Shown: positions 49,758 through 58,795, counted from the stretch's first letter. The stretch: DNA of 64,000 bases from Microtetraspora sp. NBRC 13810 (GCF_030268685.1 NZ_BSRQ01000026.1:1-64000); one strand, 5' to 3'. The notes: generated from the sequence alone by a model not told the origin. Numbers and translations: made by a program.

Positions 49758-50528
49758 GTGAGCGTCGCCGTACGAGTCATCCCCTGCCTGGACGTGGACG
49801 CCGGGCGGGTCGTGAAGGGCGTCAACTTCGAGAACCTGCGGGACGCGGGCGACCCCGTCGAACTGGCCAGGCGTTACGACGAGGAGGGCGCCGACGAGCT
49901 GACCTTCCTCGACATCACCGCCTCCTCCGGCGAGCGCGAGACCATGATGGACGTGGTCCGGCGCACGGCCGAGCAGGTGTTCATCCCGCTCACCGTGGGC
50001 GGCGGGGTGCGCGCGGTGGAGGACGTGGACCGGCTGCTGCGGGCCGGGGCGGACAAGGTGTCGCTGAACACCGCCGCGATCGCCAGGCCCGAGCTGCTCA
50101 CCGAGGCGTCCCAGCGGTTCGGGGCCCAGTGCGTCGTGCTGTCGGTGGACGCCCGTCGGGTGGTCGGCGGCCCGGTCACGCCGAGCGGCTTCGAGGTCAC
50201 CACGCACGGCGGCCGGCGCGGCACCGGCATCGACGCGGTGGAGTGGGCGCGCAGGGGCGAGGAACTGGGCGTGGGCGAGATCCTGCTCAACTCGATGGAC
50301 GGCGACGGCACCCGGGACGGCTACGACCTGGAGATGATCCGCGCCGTCCGCGCCGCGGTCACGGTCCCGGTCATCGCCAGCGGTGGCGCCGGCGCCCTCG
50401 ACCACTTCCCGCCGGCTGTGGAGGCGGGCGCGGACGCGGTCCTGGCGGCGAGCGTCCTGCACTTCGGCCAGCTCAAGATCCACGACATCAAGCACACCCT
50501 CCGCACCGCCGGCCACCCCGTCCGCTGA
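49758..50528 (+). CDS. hisF: Imidazole glycerol phosphate synthase, cyclase subunit
   Basis: TIM-barrel cyclase of 256 residues using ammonia from HisH to make imidazole glycerol phosphate and [25 protein letters not shown] carries one catalytic Asp; [45 protein letters not shown] (second catalytic Asp) and [11 protein letters not shown] follow. GGAAGGAGGG precedes the GTG at 49758. Last his gene of this operon; hisI is 13 kb away. Confidence 0.95.
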   Translation: MSVAVRVIPCLDVDAGRVVKGVNFENLRDAGDPVELARRYDEEGADELTFLDITASSGERETMMDVVRRTAEQVFIPLTVGGGVRAVEDVDRLLRAGADKVSLNTAAIARPELLTEASQRFGAQCVVLSVDARRVVGGPVTPSGFEVTTHGGRRGTGIDAVEWARRGEELGVGEILLNSMDGDGTRDGYDLEMIRAVRAAVTVPVIASGGAGALDHFPPAVEAGADAVLAASVLHFGQLKIHDIKHTLRTAGHPVR

Positions 50529-50559
50529 CCCCAGCCGGCCACGGGAGAGGGGCGACCAC

Positions 50560-50662
50560 CGGCGGCCCCCTCCCTTCCGGCGGGGGGACAAACCGGCGGC
50601 CCCCTCCCTCCCGGCGGGGGAACAAACGGCGGCCCCCTCCTCCCTTCCGGCGGGGGAACAAA
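50560..50662. repeat. Tandem repeat of three 33-36 bp units
   Basis: Units at 50560-50593, 50594-50626 and 50627-50662 share CGGCGGCCCCCTCC...CCGGCGGGGG followed by ACAAA(C). Each unit could form a small CCCCC/GGGGG hairpin. Noncoding, between hisF and the pirin gene; may act as a terminator array or be a slippage-derived minisatellite. Confidence 0.8.
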
Positions 50663-50674
50663 CGGCGCGGTCAT

Positions 50675-50694
50675 GTAGTTCAAAGTTCAACTAC
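50675..50694 (+). promoter_or_regulatory. Candidate operator before the pirin gene
   Basis: GTAGTT (50675-50680) and AACTAC (50689-50694) form a perfect 6-bp dyad with an 8-bp spacer, and GTTCAA is directly repeated within it. It lies 15 bp before the start codon and looks like a MarR- or TetR-type site controlling this gene. Confidence 0.55.
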
Positions 50695-50708
50695 CAAGGG
50701 AGGATGGC

Positions 50709-51479
50709 ATGACCGCCGCAGCCGTACACCCCGCCGTCGATGTCCGCCGCGCCGCCGACCGGTTCGCCACGAAGATCGGCTGGCTGGACTCCAAGCACTC
50801 CTTCTCCTTCGGCCACCACCAGGACCGGGACAACACCCACCACGGCCTGCTGCTCGTCAACAACGACGACGTCGTCAAGCCGGGCAGCGGGTTCGAGACC
50901 CATCCCCACCGGGACATGGAGATCGTCACCTGGGTGCTGCGCGGCTCGCTGGTGCACCAGGACTCCGAGGGGCACTCGGGCGTGATCTATCCCGGACTGG
51001 CCCAGCGGATGAGCGCGGGCACCGGCATCCTGCACTCGGAGAAGAACGACTCCTGGCGGCTCCAGGGCGGCGATCAGCACACCGAGCCGGTGCACTTCGT
51101 CCAGATGTGGGTGGTCCCGGACACGGCCGGGATCACACCGGGGTACGAGCAACTGGAGATCGGCGACGAGCTGCTGCGCGGCCGGCTGGTCCCGGTGGCC
51201 TCCGGCATGGCCAGGCACGAGGGCGAGACGGCCATCAGGATCAGGAACAGGTACGCGGCGCTGCACGTGGCCAGGCTGGACGCCGGGGAGAGCGTGCAGC
51301 TTCCCGAGGCGCCCTTCCTGCACCTGTTCGTGCCGAGGGGCCAGGTCGAGCTGGAGGGCGCGGGCGCGCTGGCCGAGGGCGACGCCGTACGGTTCACCGG
51401 GACCGGCGGGCAGCGGGTGACCGCGACCGGACCCGCGGAGATCCTGCTCTGGGAGATGCACGCCACGCTGGCCGCCTGA
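50709..51479 (+). CDS. Pirin-family cupin protein
   Basis: 256 residues from ATG at 50709 after AAGGGAGGA. Bicupin of the pirin family; the metal site pattern [18 protein letters not shown] with downstream HQDS and a later Glu is that of active pirins such as YhhW, which can act as quercetin 2,3-dioxygenases, while eukaryotic pirin is a transcription cofactor. Substrate here is unknown. A dyad right before the start suggests repressor control. Confidence 0.88.
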   Translation: MTAAAVHPAVDVRRAADRFATKIGWLDSKHSFSFGHHQDRDNTHHGLLLVNNDDVVKPGSGFETHPHRDMEIVTWVLRGSLVHQDSEGHSGVIYPGLAQRMSAGTGILHSEKNDSWRLQGGDQHTEPVHFVQMWVVPDTAGITPGYEQLEIGDELLRGRLVPVASGMARHEGETAIRIRNRYAALHVARLDAGESVQLPEAPFLHLFVPRGQVELEGAGALAEGDAVRFTGTGGQRVTATGPAEILLWEMHATLAA

Positions 51480-51516
51480 CCTCGCCGGACGCGCTTGGTG
51501 CCCGCCTACAACATGT

Positions 51517-51526
51517 AGTGATCACT
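51517..51526. promoter_or_regulatory. Palindrome upstream of bioB
   Basis: AGTGATCACT is a perfect 10-bp palindrome 54 bp before the bioB start. It may be an operator of the biotin gene; the regulator is not identified. Confidence 0.35.
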
Positions 51527-51579
51527 CTTGTCGGCATAGGTCCTTTGGAGAGCGGGCCGGCGCGGGGAGGATCGAGGGT

Positions 51580-52659
51580 ATGACCGAAAACGCTGTCCAG
51601 GATCTGCTCACCTCGCTCACCGGCAAGGCCCTGCGGGGGGAGACCCCGACCCGCGAGGAGGCCGCGGCGCTCCTCGGCACCGCCGACGAGGACGTCCTCG
51701 ACGTGGTGGCCGCGGCCTCGCGGGTGCGGCGCCGTTTCTTCGGCCTGCGGGTGAAGCTGAACCACCTCGTCAACATGAAGAGCGGCCTGTGCCCGGAGGA
51801 CTGCACCTACTGCTCCCAGCGGCTCGGCTCGACCTCGGAGATCCTCAAGTACTCGTGGATCACCCCGCAGGACGCCGCCCGTGACGCCGGGCGGGCGGTG
51901 CAGGCGGGCGCCAAGCGGGTCTGCCTGGTGGCCAGCGGGCGCGGGCCGGGCGACCGGGACATCACACGGGTGGCCGACACGGTGGCCGCGATCAAGGAGT
52001 CGACGCCGGACGTGGAGGTGTGCGTCTGCCTGGGCCTGCTGAAGCCGGGGCAGGCCGAGCGGCTGCGCGAGGCGGGCGCCGACGCCTACAACCACAACCT
52101 GAACACCAGCGAGGAGCACTACCGGGAGATCTGCTCCACGCACACCTTCGACGACCGGGTCGCCACCCTGAAGGACGCCCAGGGGGCGGGCCTGTCGCCG
52201 TGCTCGGGCGCGATCTTCGGGATGGGGGAGTCGGACGACGACGTGATCGACGTCGCGTTCGCGCTGCGCGAGCTGGACCCGGACTCGGTGCCGGTGAACT
52301 TCCTGATCCCGTTCGAGGGCACCCCGCTCGGCGGCCGGTGGGAGCTCACCCCGCACCGCTGCCTGCGCATCCTGGCGCTGTTCCGGTTCGTCTTCCCCGA
52401 CGTCGAGGTACGGCTGGCCGGTGGCAGGGAGATCCACCTGCGCGGGCTGCAGCCGCTGGCCCTGCACCTCGCCAACTCGATCTTCCTCGGCGACTACCTG
52501 ACCAGCGAGGGTCAGCCGGGCGCGGAGGACCTGGAGATGATCGCCGACGCCGGGTTCGTGGTCGAGGGGGTGGAGGAGGCGACCCTGCCGGCCGCGCGGC
52601 ACGACCTGGTGGCCGTGCGCCGCCGCGGCGCGGGCACCGATCTGCCCGCCAACACCTGA
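51580..52659 (+). CDS. bioB: Biotin synthase
   Basis: Radical-SAM enzyme inserting sulfur into dethiobiotin. The ATG at 51580 has GGGAGGATCGAGGG upstream; the product has 359 residues. The SAM [4Fe-4S] motif is C71xxxC75xxC78 (CPEDCTYC), and [16 protein letters not shown] and [17 protein letters not shown] are typical BioB segments. No other bio gene is in the window, so this is a solitary bioB. A hairpin follows the stop. Confidence 0.95.
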   Translation: MTENAVQDLLTSLTGKALRGETPTREEAAALLGTADEDVLDVVAAASRVRRRFFGLRVKLNHLVNMKSGLCPEDCTYCSQRLGSTSEILKYSWITPQDAARDAGRAVQAGAKRVCLVASGRGPGDRDITRVADTVAAIKESTPDVEVCVCLGLLKPGQAERLREAGADAYNHNLNTSEEHYREICSTHTFDDRVATLKDAQGAGLSPCSGAIFGMGESDDDVIDVAFALRELDPDSVPVNFLIPFEGTPLGGRWELTPHRCLRILALFRFVFPDVEVRLAGGREIHLRGLQPLALHLANSIFLGDYLTSEGQPGAEDLEMIADAGFVVEGVEEATLPAARHDLVAVRRRGAGTDLPANT

Positions 52660-52666
52660 TCCACCG

Positions 52667-52695
52667 CCCCGTGCGCCACCGCCGCGGCCACGGGG
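52667..52695 (+). terminator. Terminator after bioB
   Basis: CCCCGTG (52667-52673) pairs with CACGGGG (52689-52695) around a 15-nt loop and is followed by CAATAAA. It separates bioB from the sulfonate transport operon. Confidence 0.55.
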
Positions 52696-52786
52696 CAATA
52701 AACCCTCATAACCGATTGACTTTGTAGGTAATCTGGCCGACGATGACGTCAGTGCCCACCTCGTCAATCATGAATGAGGTTCGTGT

Positions 52787-53611
52787 ATGTCCGCTCCCGT
52801 CCTCGACCTGGCGGTGAGAGGCCCAGCCGCGCGGAGGCGGCGGCCCAAGATCCCGGGCACAGCCTGGAAACGCCTCGTCAGCCCGCTGGTCATCCTGGTC
52901 GTCTGGCAGCTCGCGAGCAGCGCGGGGATCCTTCCCGACCGGCTGCTCGCGGCGCCCGCCACCCTCGTCGGCACCGCGGTCGACCTGATCCAGGCCGGCA
53001 CGTTGCAGACCGCCCTGCTGGTGTCACTCCAACGGGTCGCGATCGGCTTCACCATCGGGGCGGTGGCCGGGGTCGGCCTGGCGCTGATCGCCGGCCTGTC
53101 CCGGTTCGGCGAGCACGCCGTGGATCCGCCCATGCAGATGCTGCGGGCGATCCCGCTCTTCGGCCTGATCCCGCTGTTCATCCTGTGGTTCGGCATCGGC
53201 GAGACGCCGAAGATCGCGATCCTGGTGCTGGGCGTCGCCTTCCCGCTCTACCTGAACACCTTCGCCGGGATCAGGGGCGTGGACGGCAAGCTCGCCGAGG
53301 TCGCCAAGGTGCAGCGGCTGACCAGGGCCGAGCTGATCGCGCACATCGTGCTGCCCGGCGCGCTGCCCCAGACGCTCGTCGGCCTGCGGCAGAGCCTGGG
53401 CATCGGCTGGCTCGCCCTCATCGTGGCCGAGCAGATCAACGCCGACGCCGGCCTCGGATACATGATCAACGACGCTCGTGAGTTCCTGCGCACCGATGTG
53501 ATCGTGGTCGGCCTCGTCGTGTACTGCGTCCTCGGCCTGATCACCGACGCCCTGGTACGGCTGCTGGAAAGGAGGGCGCTGACGTGGCGCCGCGGCTTCC
53601 TGACATCCTGA
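52787..53611 (+). CDS. ssuC: Sulfonate ABC transporter permease
   Basis: 274 residues with six membrane helices and the BPD-type permease EAA-like loop (VAKVQRLTRAELIAHIVLPGALPQ). Belongs to the SsuC/TauC family; assignment to sulfonates rests on its operon with an SsuA-type lipoprotein and an SsuD monooxygenase. The ATG at 52787 follows GAGGTTCG. TTGACT lies at 52716-52721 in the gap upstream and may be a -35 box. The end overlaps ssuB by 28 bp. Confidence 0.9.
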   Translation: MSAPVLDLAVRGPAARRRRPKIPGTAWKRLVSPLVILVVWQLASSAGILPDRLLAAPATLVGTAVDLIQAGTLQTALLVSLQRVAIGFTIGAVAGVGLALIAGLSRFGEHAVDPPMQMLRAIPLFGLIPLFILWFGIGETPKIAILVLGVAFPLYLNTFAGIRGVDGKLAEVAKVQRLTRAELIAHIVLPGALPQTLVGLRQSLGIGWLALIVAEQINADAGLGYMINDAREFLRTDVIVVGLVVYCVLGLITDALVRLLERRALTWRRGFLTS

Positions 53612-54354
53612 ACCCGCCCGAAGCCCCACCCGGCGCGCCTCCCCGGACCCCGGTGGCCCGGATCGAGGGGCTGACCCGCGCCTTCGCCGGCAGGACGGTG
53701 CTCGACGGGGTCGATCTCACCATCGCGCGAGGCGAGTTCGTGGCGATGCTCGGCCGCAGCGGCTCGGGCAAGTCCACCCTGCTCAGGGCGCTGGCCGGAC
53801 TCGACGACGACGCCGGGGGAGGCGTCACCGTGGACGGCACCGTCGCGGTCGCCTTCCAGGAGCCGCGGCTGATCCCCTGGCGGCGGGTGATCGCCAACCT
53901 CGCCCTCGGGCTCAGGGGAGTGCCCGACCCTCGGGCCGCCGCGCTCGCCGCGCTCGCCGAAGTGGGGCTCACCGAGCGCGCGGACGCCTGGCCGCTGACG
54001 CTGTCCGGCGGCGAGGCGCAGCGGGCCTCCCTCGCCCGCGCGCTGGTCCGCGAGCCGGACCTGCTGCTGCTCGACGAGCCTTTCAGCGCGCTGGACGCGC
54101 TCACCCGGATCGCCGTCCACCGGCTCGTGCTCGACCTGTGGGCCCGGCACGGCCCGGGAATCCTGCTGGTCACCCACGACGTGGACGAGGCGCTGCTGCT
54201 CGCCGACCGCGTCCTGGTGCTGGACGGCGGGCGCATCGCCCACGAGGAGCAGGTGACCCTGCCCCGCCCGCGGCACCGCGACCACCCCGAACTCGTGGCG
54301 CTACGTTCCACCCTGCTCGAACGGCTCGGGGTCACCCTGGAGGGAACCACATGA
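53584..54354 (+). CDS. ssuB: Sulfonate ABC transporter ATPase
   Basis: 256 residues, GTG at 53584 with AAAGGAGG inside the upstream gene. Walker A GRSGSGKST at about 57-65, Q-loop AFQEPRLIPW, signature LSGGEAQRASLARAL, Walker B LLLLDEPFSALD and H-loop VTHDVDEAL are intact. It energises import of sulfonates with SsuC and SsuA. The stop overlaps ssuA by 4 bp. Confidence 0.93.
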   Translation: MAPRLPDILNPPEAPPGAPPRTPVARIEGLTRAFAGRTVLDGVDLTIARGEFVAMLGRSGSGKSTLLRALAGLDDDAGGGVTVDGTVAVAFQEPRLIPWRRVIANLALGLRGVPDPRAAALAALAEVGLTERADAWPLTLSGGEAQRASLARALVREPDLLLLDEPFSALDALTRIAVHRLVLDLWARHGPGILLVTHDVDEALLLADRVLVLDGGRIAHEEQVTLPRPRHRDHPELVALRSTLLERLGVTLEGTT

Positions 54355-55352
54355 GATCGCGTCGCATCACCGCGCTGGTCGCCGCCCTGATCCTGACGGT
54401 CAGCGCCTGCGGGGGCGAAACGGGCGGCTCCGAGGCGGTCAGGGCGGACGGCTCGGTCGACCTGGGCAAGGTGACGCTGCGGATCGGCGACCAGAAGGGC
54501 ACCGGGCTGCAGGCCCTGCTCAAGGCCGCCGGGCAGCTCGACGGCCTGCCGTACAAGGTGACGTGGTCGCAGTTCACCTCCGGGCCGCCGATCCTGGAGG
54601 CGATCAACGCGGGCTCGCTCGACTTCGGCGCGGTGGGCAACGCGCCGCCGGTGTTCGCCGCGGCGGCCAAGTCGAAGATCACCATCGTCGGCGTGGCGGA
54701 GAAGGGACTCGGCGGCCAGGCCATCGTGGTCCCGCCGGGATCGCCCATCAAGACGCCCGCCGACCTGCGCGGCAAGGCGATCGCGGTGGCCAAGGGCAGC
54801 TCGGCCAACTTCCACCTGCTCGCGGTGCTGAGCAAGGAGGGGCTGACCTTCGCCGACATCAAGCCCCAGTACCTCCAGCCGCCGGACGCGCTGGCCGCGT
54901 TCTCCTCCGGCAAGATCGACGCCTGGGCGATCTGGGACCCCTACACGGCACAGGCGGAGAGCCAGGCCAAGGCGCGCATCCTGGTGGACGGCGAGGGCTA
55001 CGCCAACGGCTTCGAGTTCCAGATCACCGGGCAGGAGGCGCTGGCCGACAAGGCGAAGGCCGAGGCGCTCGGCGACTACGTCTCCCGCATCCGCAAGGCC
55101 CACACCTGGGCCAACTCCCACCCGGACGAGTGGGCGAAGGTGTTCTCCGAGCTCAGCGGGCTGCCCGAGCCGGTGGTCGCCGCCGCCGTCAGGCGCGGCG
55201 GGTTCACCGACCTCCCGCTGGACGACCAGGTCATCGCGCGCGAGCAGCAGGTGGCCGACGCGTTCAGCCAGGCGAAGCTGATCCCCGGGACGGTGCGGAT
55301 CGCCGACATCGTGGACCGCCGGTACAACGACACCCTGGAGAGTGCCTCGTGA
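54351..55352 (+). CDS. ssuA: Sulfonate-binding lipoprotein
   Basis: Substrate-binding protein of 333 residues. The N-terminus is a lipoprotein signal, basic MRSRR, hydrophobic core and lipobox TVSAC with lipidation Cys at residue 20, the expected substrate of the LspA peptidase. The mature part resembles SsuA/TauA (LRIGDQKGTGLQALLKAA; DFGAVGNAPPVFAAA). The ATG overlaps the ssuB stop and its own stop overlaps ssuD. Confidence 0.9.
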   Translation: MRSRRITALVAALILTVSACGGETGGSEAVRADGSVDLGKVTLRIGDQKGTGLQALLKAAGQLDGLPYKVTWSQFTSGPPILEAINAGSLDFGAVGNAPPVFAAAAKSKITIVGVAEKGLGGQAIVVPPGSPIKTPADLRGKAIAVAKGSSANFHLLAVLSKEGLTFADIKPQYLQPPDALAAFSSGKIDAWAIWDPYTAQAESQAKARILVDGEGYANGFEFQITGQEALADKAKAEALGDYVSRIRKAHTWANSHPDEWAKVFSELSGLPEPVVAAAVRRGGFTDLPLDDQVIAREQQVADAFSQAKLIPGTVRIADIVDRRYNDTLESAS

Positions 55353-56461
55353 GGTTCCACTGGTTCCTGCCCACCTCCGGCGACAGCCGTCTCCTCGTGG
55401 GCGGCGGCCACGGCCTGGGGCGCGGGCACGGCCTGAGCGAGCACCGGTTCAGCGCCTCGGGGTTCCGCGAACCGGACATCGAGTACCTGGCGCAGATCGC
55501 CCGCGCGGCCGAGCGACTCGGCTTCGAGGCGGTGCTGACCCCGACCGGCACGTGGTGCGAGGACGCCTGGCTGGTCACGGCGGCCCTGACCAGGGAGACC
55601 GAGCGGCTGAAGTTCCTCGTGGCCTTCCGTCCCGGGTTCCTGTCGCCCACGCTCGCCGCCCAGATGGCCGCCACCTACCAGCGGCTCTCCCGGGGCAGGC
55701 TGCTGCTCAACGTGGTGACCGGCGGCGAGGGCACCGAGCAGCGCAGGTTCGGCGACCACCTGTCGCACGACGAACGGTACGCCCGCACCGACGAGTTCCT
55801 GTCCGTCGTGCACGGCGCGTGGAGCGGCGCCCCGTTCGACTTCGACGGCAAGCACTACCAGGTGGAAGGCGCCACGGTGGCGGCCCCGCCGGACCCGCGC
55901 CCGGAGATCTACTTCGGCGGCTCGTCCCAGGCGGCCGGCCCGGTGGCGGCCAGGCATGTGGACGTCTACCTCACCTGGGGGGAACCGCCGGACCAGGTGG
56001 CCGGGAAGATCGCCTGGATGCGCGGGCTGGCCGAGGAGCAGGGCCGCGAGCTGCGGTTCGGGATCCGGCTGCACGTGATCACACGGGACACCGAGGCGGC
56101 GGCCTGGGCCGAGGCGACCCGGCTGCTGGAGGCGCTCGACCCGGCCGACGTCGCCCGCGCCCGGGAGGTGCTGGGCCGCAGCGAGTCGGTGGGCCAGCAG
56201 CGCATGCTCGACCTGCACGCCGCCTTCTCACCCGGCGGCTCGGTGCGGGACCTGGAGATCCACCCCAACCTGTGGGCCGGGGTCGGCCTGGTCCGCGGCG
56301 GCGCGGGCACCGCGCTCGTCGGCTCGCACGCCCAGGTGGCCGAGCGGATCGAGGAGTACGCCGCCCTGGGCGTCGAGGAGTTCGTCCTGTCCGGCTATCC
56401 CCACCTGGAGGAGGCCTACTGGTTCGGCGAGGGTGTGCTGCCCGCGTTCCGGTCCGCCTAG
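55349..56461 (+). CDS. ssuD: FMNH2-dependent alkanesulfonate monooxygenase
   Basis: Flavin-dependent two-component monooxygenase, 370 residues, cleaving alkanesulfonates to sulfite and aldehyde with reduced FMN from a separate reductase. The luciferase-like barrel is recognisable: VHWFLPTSGDSR at the N-terminus, FEAVLTPTGTWCEDAW, VAFRPGFLSPTLAAQMAAT and NVVTGGEGTEQRRFGD. GTG at 55349 overlaps the ssuA stop. The reductase gene ssuE is not in this window. A 12-bp perfect hairpin follows. Confidence 0.92.
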   Translation: MRFHWFLPTSGDSRLLVGGGHGLGRGHGLSEHRFSASGFREPDIEYLAQIARAAERLGFEAVLTPTGTWCEDAWLVTAALTRETERLKFLVAFRPGFLSPTLAAQMAATYQRLSRGRLLLNVVTGGEGTEQRRFGDHLSHDERYARTDEFLSVVHGAWSGAPFDFDGKHYQVEGATVAAPPDPRPEIYFGGSSQAAGPVAARHVDVYLTWGEPPDQVAGKIAWMRGLAEEQGRELRFGIRLHVITRDTEAAAWAEATRLLEALDPADVARAREVLGRSESVGQQRMLDLHAAFSPGGSVRDLEIHPNLWAGVGLVRGGAGTALVGSHAQVAERIEEYAALGVEEFVLSGYPHLEEAYWFGEGVLPAFRSA

Positions 56462-56471
56462 CAGGCGCACG

Positions 56472-56503
56472 TCCGCAGGTCCGGGGCGGCCGGACCTGCG
56501 GAT
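56472..56503 (+). terminator. Terminator of the ssu operon
   Basis: CCGCAGGTCCGG (56473-56484) pairs perfectly with CCGGACCTGCGG (56490-56501), extended by one T-A pair, with a 5-nt loop. No T-run follows. It lies 11 bp after the ssuD stop. Confidence 0.65.
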
Positions 56504-56511
56504 GTTATGGA

Positions 56512-56527
56512 AGCTTTCCTAAAAGCT
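56512..56527 (+). promoter_or_regulatory. Candidate MarR operator
   Basis: AGCTTT (56512-56517) and AAAGCT (56522-56527) form a 6-bp dyad with a 4-bp spacer, 28 bp before the MarR-type gene and in an AT-rich patch. Autoregulation is the simplest reading; it is far from the ssu promoter, so control of the ssu operon would need a second site. Confidence 0.55.
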
Positions 56528-56555
56528 ACCGACGGCCGGAGATATCCTCGACGAC

Positions 56556-57068
56556 ATGGGCACCGAGCGCGACCATGTGGACGAGATCATCGAGAGGTGG
56601 CGGACCGAGCTCCCCGAAGTGGCCACGACCGAGCTGGAGGTCGTCAGGCGGACCGGGATGCTCAAGGCGCGGATCGAGGCGGTCACCCAGGCGGTGCTGG
56701 CCGAGCACGGCCTCACCTTCGCCGACTTCGACGTCCTCGCGACGTTGCGCCGGGCCGGCCGGCCGTACCGGCTCAAACCCAGCACGCTCGCCTCGCTCTC
56801 CATGCTCACCACCGGAGGGACCAGCAACATCCTGCAACGGCTGGAGGCCGCCGGGCTGGTCGCGCGCGAGCCCGACCCGGCCGACGGGCGCAGCTCGTGG
56901 GTGCGCCTGACCCCGCTCGGCGTGGAGAAGGCCACCCGGCTCGTCCTCGCCACCACCGAGGCGCACACGGACCTGCTGTCGGGCGTGCCGGAGACCTCCC
57001 TGCGCGAGCTGGCCGACCTGCTGCGCGAGGTCCTCGTGTCACTGGGCGACCGCGCCGGCGCCAGGTGA
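56556..57068 (+). CDS. MarR-family transcriptional regulator
   Basis: 170 residues from ATG at 56556. Winged-helix dimer with the recognition helix and wing in GGTSNILQRLEAAGLVAREPDPADGR, whose SWVRLTPLG end is typical. Effector unknown. It follows the ssu operon and precedes a convergent minus-strand gene, and has a dyad in its own leader. Confidence 0.9.
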   Translation: MGTERDHVDEIIERWRTELPEVATTELEVVRRTGMLKARIEAVTQAVLAEHGLTFADFDVLATLRRAGRPYRLKPSTLASLSMLTTGGTSNILQRLEAAGLVAREPDPADGRSSWVRLTPLGVEKATRLVLATTEAHTDLLSGVPETSLRELADLLREVLVSLGDRAGAR

Positions 57069-57080
57069 CGGCAAGCGGGG

Positions 57081-58469
57081 TCAGAACACCCGGAAGTGGT
57101 GGAACAGCTCGAACGCCTCGTCCTGGGCGGCGAACGCCGCGGCCTCGGAGCGCTTCACCGCCAGGTAGGCCGTGCGGCGCAGCGGGCCGAGGGCTTCCAT
57201 GAGGAACTCGTCGGATTCGAGGGCGTCCAGGGCCTCGTCCAGGGTGGCGGGCAGGCGGTGGACGCCCAGGCGCGCGCGGGCCGTCTCGGACAGGTCGTCG
57301 GGGTCGACGTCCACCGGCTCGCCCGGGTCCAGCCGGCGGCGCAGGCCGTCCAAACCCGCGTGGATCACGGCGCCGAGCGACAGGTAGGGATTGGCCGAGG
57401 AGTCGGAGGGCTTGAGCTCCAGGTTGACCGACCCCGGGCTCAGCGGCGAGCAGATCCGGACCGCGGCCTCCCGGTTGTCCGGCCCGTAGCAGGCGTAGGC
57501 GCTGGACCAGGAGCGCGGTGACAGGCGGCGGAAGCTGTTGACCGTGCCGCAGGTGAGCGCCACCAGGGCGGGCAGGTGGGCGATCAGGCCGCCGACGAAG
57601 TGGCGGCCCAGGTCGGACAGCTCGCCGTCCCCGCCCGCGAGGAGGTTGCGCCCGCCCTCGGCGTCCCACAGCGACAGGTGCAGGTGGGCGCCGTTGCCAG
57701 GCTGGCCGGCCACCGGCTTGGGGGCGAGCGAGGCCCACATGGCCATCCGCAGGGCGACTCCGCGGACCGTCTCCCGGTAGAGCACGTGGTTGTCCGCGGC
57801 GCGCAACGGGGCGGCGGGCCGGATCGACAGCTCCTGCTGGCCGTGTCCCAGCTCAGGATGGTAGTGCTCGACCCGCAGCCCCTGGCTCTCCAGGGCCCGC
57901 AGCAGCCGCATGGCGTAGTCGTGGGCCGTGTCGAAGCCGGTGGCGGCGTAGCAGGCGCTGTCGTCGACGGGCGCCAGCCGGTCCAGCGGGTCGCCGGGCA
58001 GCCGCCTGCCCAGGGTGAACTCCGGCTCGAAGGCGACCAGCAGCGCGTAACCCTCGGCGTCCAGCGCGGCGACCGCGTCACGCAGGAACGACCGCGGGCA
58101 GGCGGCCCACGGCGAGCCGTCCAGGTCGCGCAGGTCGGCCAGCATCGCGGCGGCGCCCGGCGCGTACGGCAACGGCACGAACGTCGCCGGGTCCGGCACG
58201 AGGCGCACCTCGCCCACCGGGCCCATGCCGGGTACGGCGGGCAGGCGGTCGAGCATGTTCATGGCCATCATGGCCACGGTGTGCCCGATGCCCGTGCCGA
58301 GACGCTCGGCGAGGCGGCCGCGCGCGGCCGCCTTTCCCCGGACCACACCGCCGTGATCGACGTAGAGGAAGCGGACGAGCTCTATCCCCTCGATCTCGAC
58401 GCGTTCCAGCAGACGCCGGGACGCCGGGTCGAGCTGCTGGGCCTCGCTGACATCGTGGCGGTCTTTCAT
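57081..58469 (-). CDS. Glutamine-synthetase-family ligase
   Basis: From the ATG at 58469 (MKDRHDVSEAQQ) it has 462 residues; a longer start at 58511 is open but lacks a binding site. N-terminal beta-grasp (about 20-110) and catalytic domain with FEPEFTLG (metal Glu residues), GNGAHLHLSLWD (metal His), NSFRRLSPRSW and the C-terminal ANPYLSLGAVIHAGLDG. Usual GS positions differ in ELKPSDSS, where Lys replaces an Arg. Typical of GS-like ligases using polyamines or related amines rather than true nitrogen-assimilating GlnA, but the substrate is unknown. Adjacent genes give no clear pathway. Confidence 0.85.
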   Translation of the reverse strand: MKDRHDVSEAQQLDPASRRLLERVEIEGIELVRFLYVDHGGVVRGKAAARGRLAERLGTGIGHTVAMMAMNMLDRLPAVPGMGPVGEVRLVPDPATFVPLPYAPGAAAMLADLRDLDGSPWAACPRSFLRDAVAALDAEGYALLVAFEPEFTLGRRLPGDPLDRLAPVDDSACYAATGFDTAHDYAMRLLRALESQGLRVEHYHPELGHGQQELSIRPAAPLRAADNHVLYRETVRGVALRMAMWASLAPKPVAGQPGNGAHLHLSLWDAEGGRNLLAGGDGELSDLGRHFVGGLIAHLPALVALTCGTVNSFRRLSPRSWSSAYACYGPDNREAAVRICSPLSPGSVNLELKPSDSSANPYLSLGAVIHAGLDGLRRRLDPGEPVDVDPDDLSETARARLGVHRLPATLDEALDALESDEFLMEALGPLRRTAYLAVKRSEAAAFAAQDEAFELFHHFRVF

Positions 58470-58587
58470 CCTGCCTGCGTAACACGTTCCCGCCGTCAGG
58501 GAAAGCACCATCGACGACTCGGCGCCATGAACCTTGCCCGGCCGACGGGCCGGGCAGAACCCGAGGTGTCAGAGTGGGCGGTACTCC

Positions 58588-58612
58588 GGGAGCGTCTCCG
58601 TCGGCGCTCCCG
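58588..58612 (-). terminator. Hairpin between small membrane gene and ligase
   Basis: GGGAGCG (58588-58594) and CGCTCCC (58605-58611) form a 7-bp stem, extended by one C-G pair, lying 22 bp after the stop of the minus-strand small gene. No clear T-run. Confidence 0.4.
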
Positions 58613-58633
58613 AGGCGTCTCCCGCCGTCCGTA

Positions 58634-58795
58634 TCAGGTCAGAACACCGCTGAAGAATGTGGCAAGCTGATCCGCACCGTTCATGATCCCGTCCAGCACA
58701 CCGTTCACCGCCGCGGCGGCGTCGTCCGGCCTGGTGAACAAGTAAAAGGCCACGAACGCCACGGCTGCGTAGGTGAGAACCTTCTTGACCTGCAT
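58634..58795 (-). CDS. 53-residue membrane protein, conserved small gene
   Basis: The ATG at 58795 is preceded by GCAGGAGG at the ideal distance and, further up, by a TATATA -10 box (58826-58831), so it has its own promoter and binding site. The product starts MQVKKVLTYAAVAFVAFYLF, one basic turn then a single helix, followed by an acidic/Asn-Gly-rich segment. It is easily missed by length filters. I recognise no named family; it resembles short actinobacterial membrane peptides of unknown function. Confidence 0.8.
   Translation of the reverse strand: MQVKKVLTYAAVAFVAFYLFTRPDDAAAAVNGVLDGIMNGADQLATFFSGVLT

Noticed and set aside
50529-50708. CRISPR array at the three-unit repeat.
   Set aside because: Units are adjacent with no unique spacers, and no cas genes are near.
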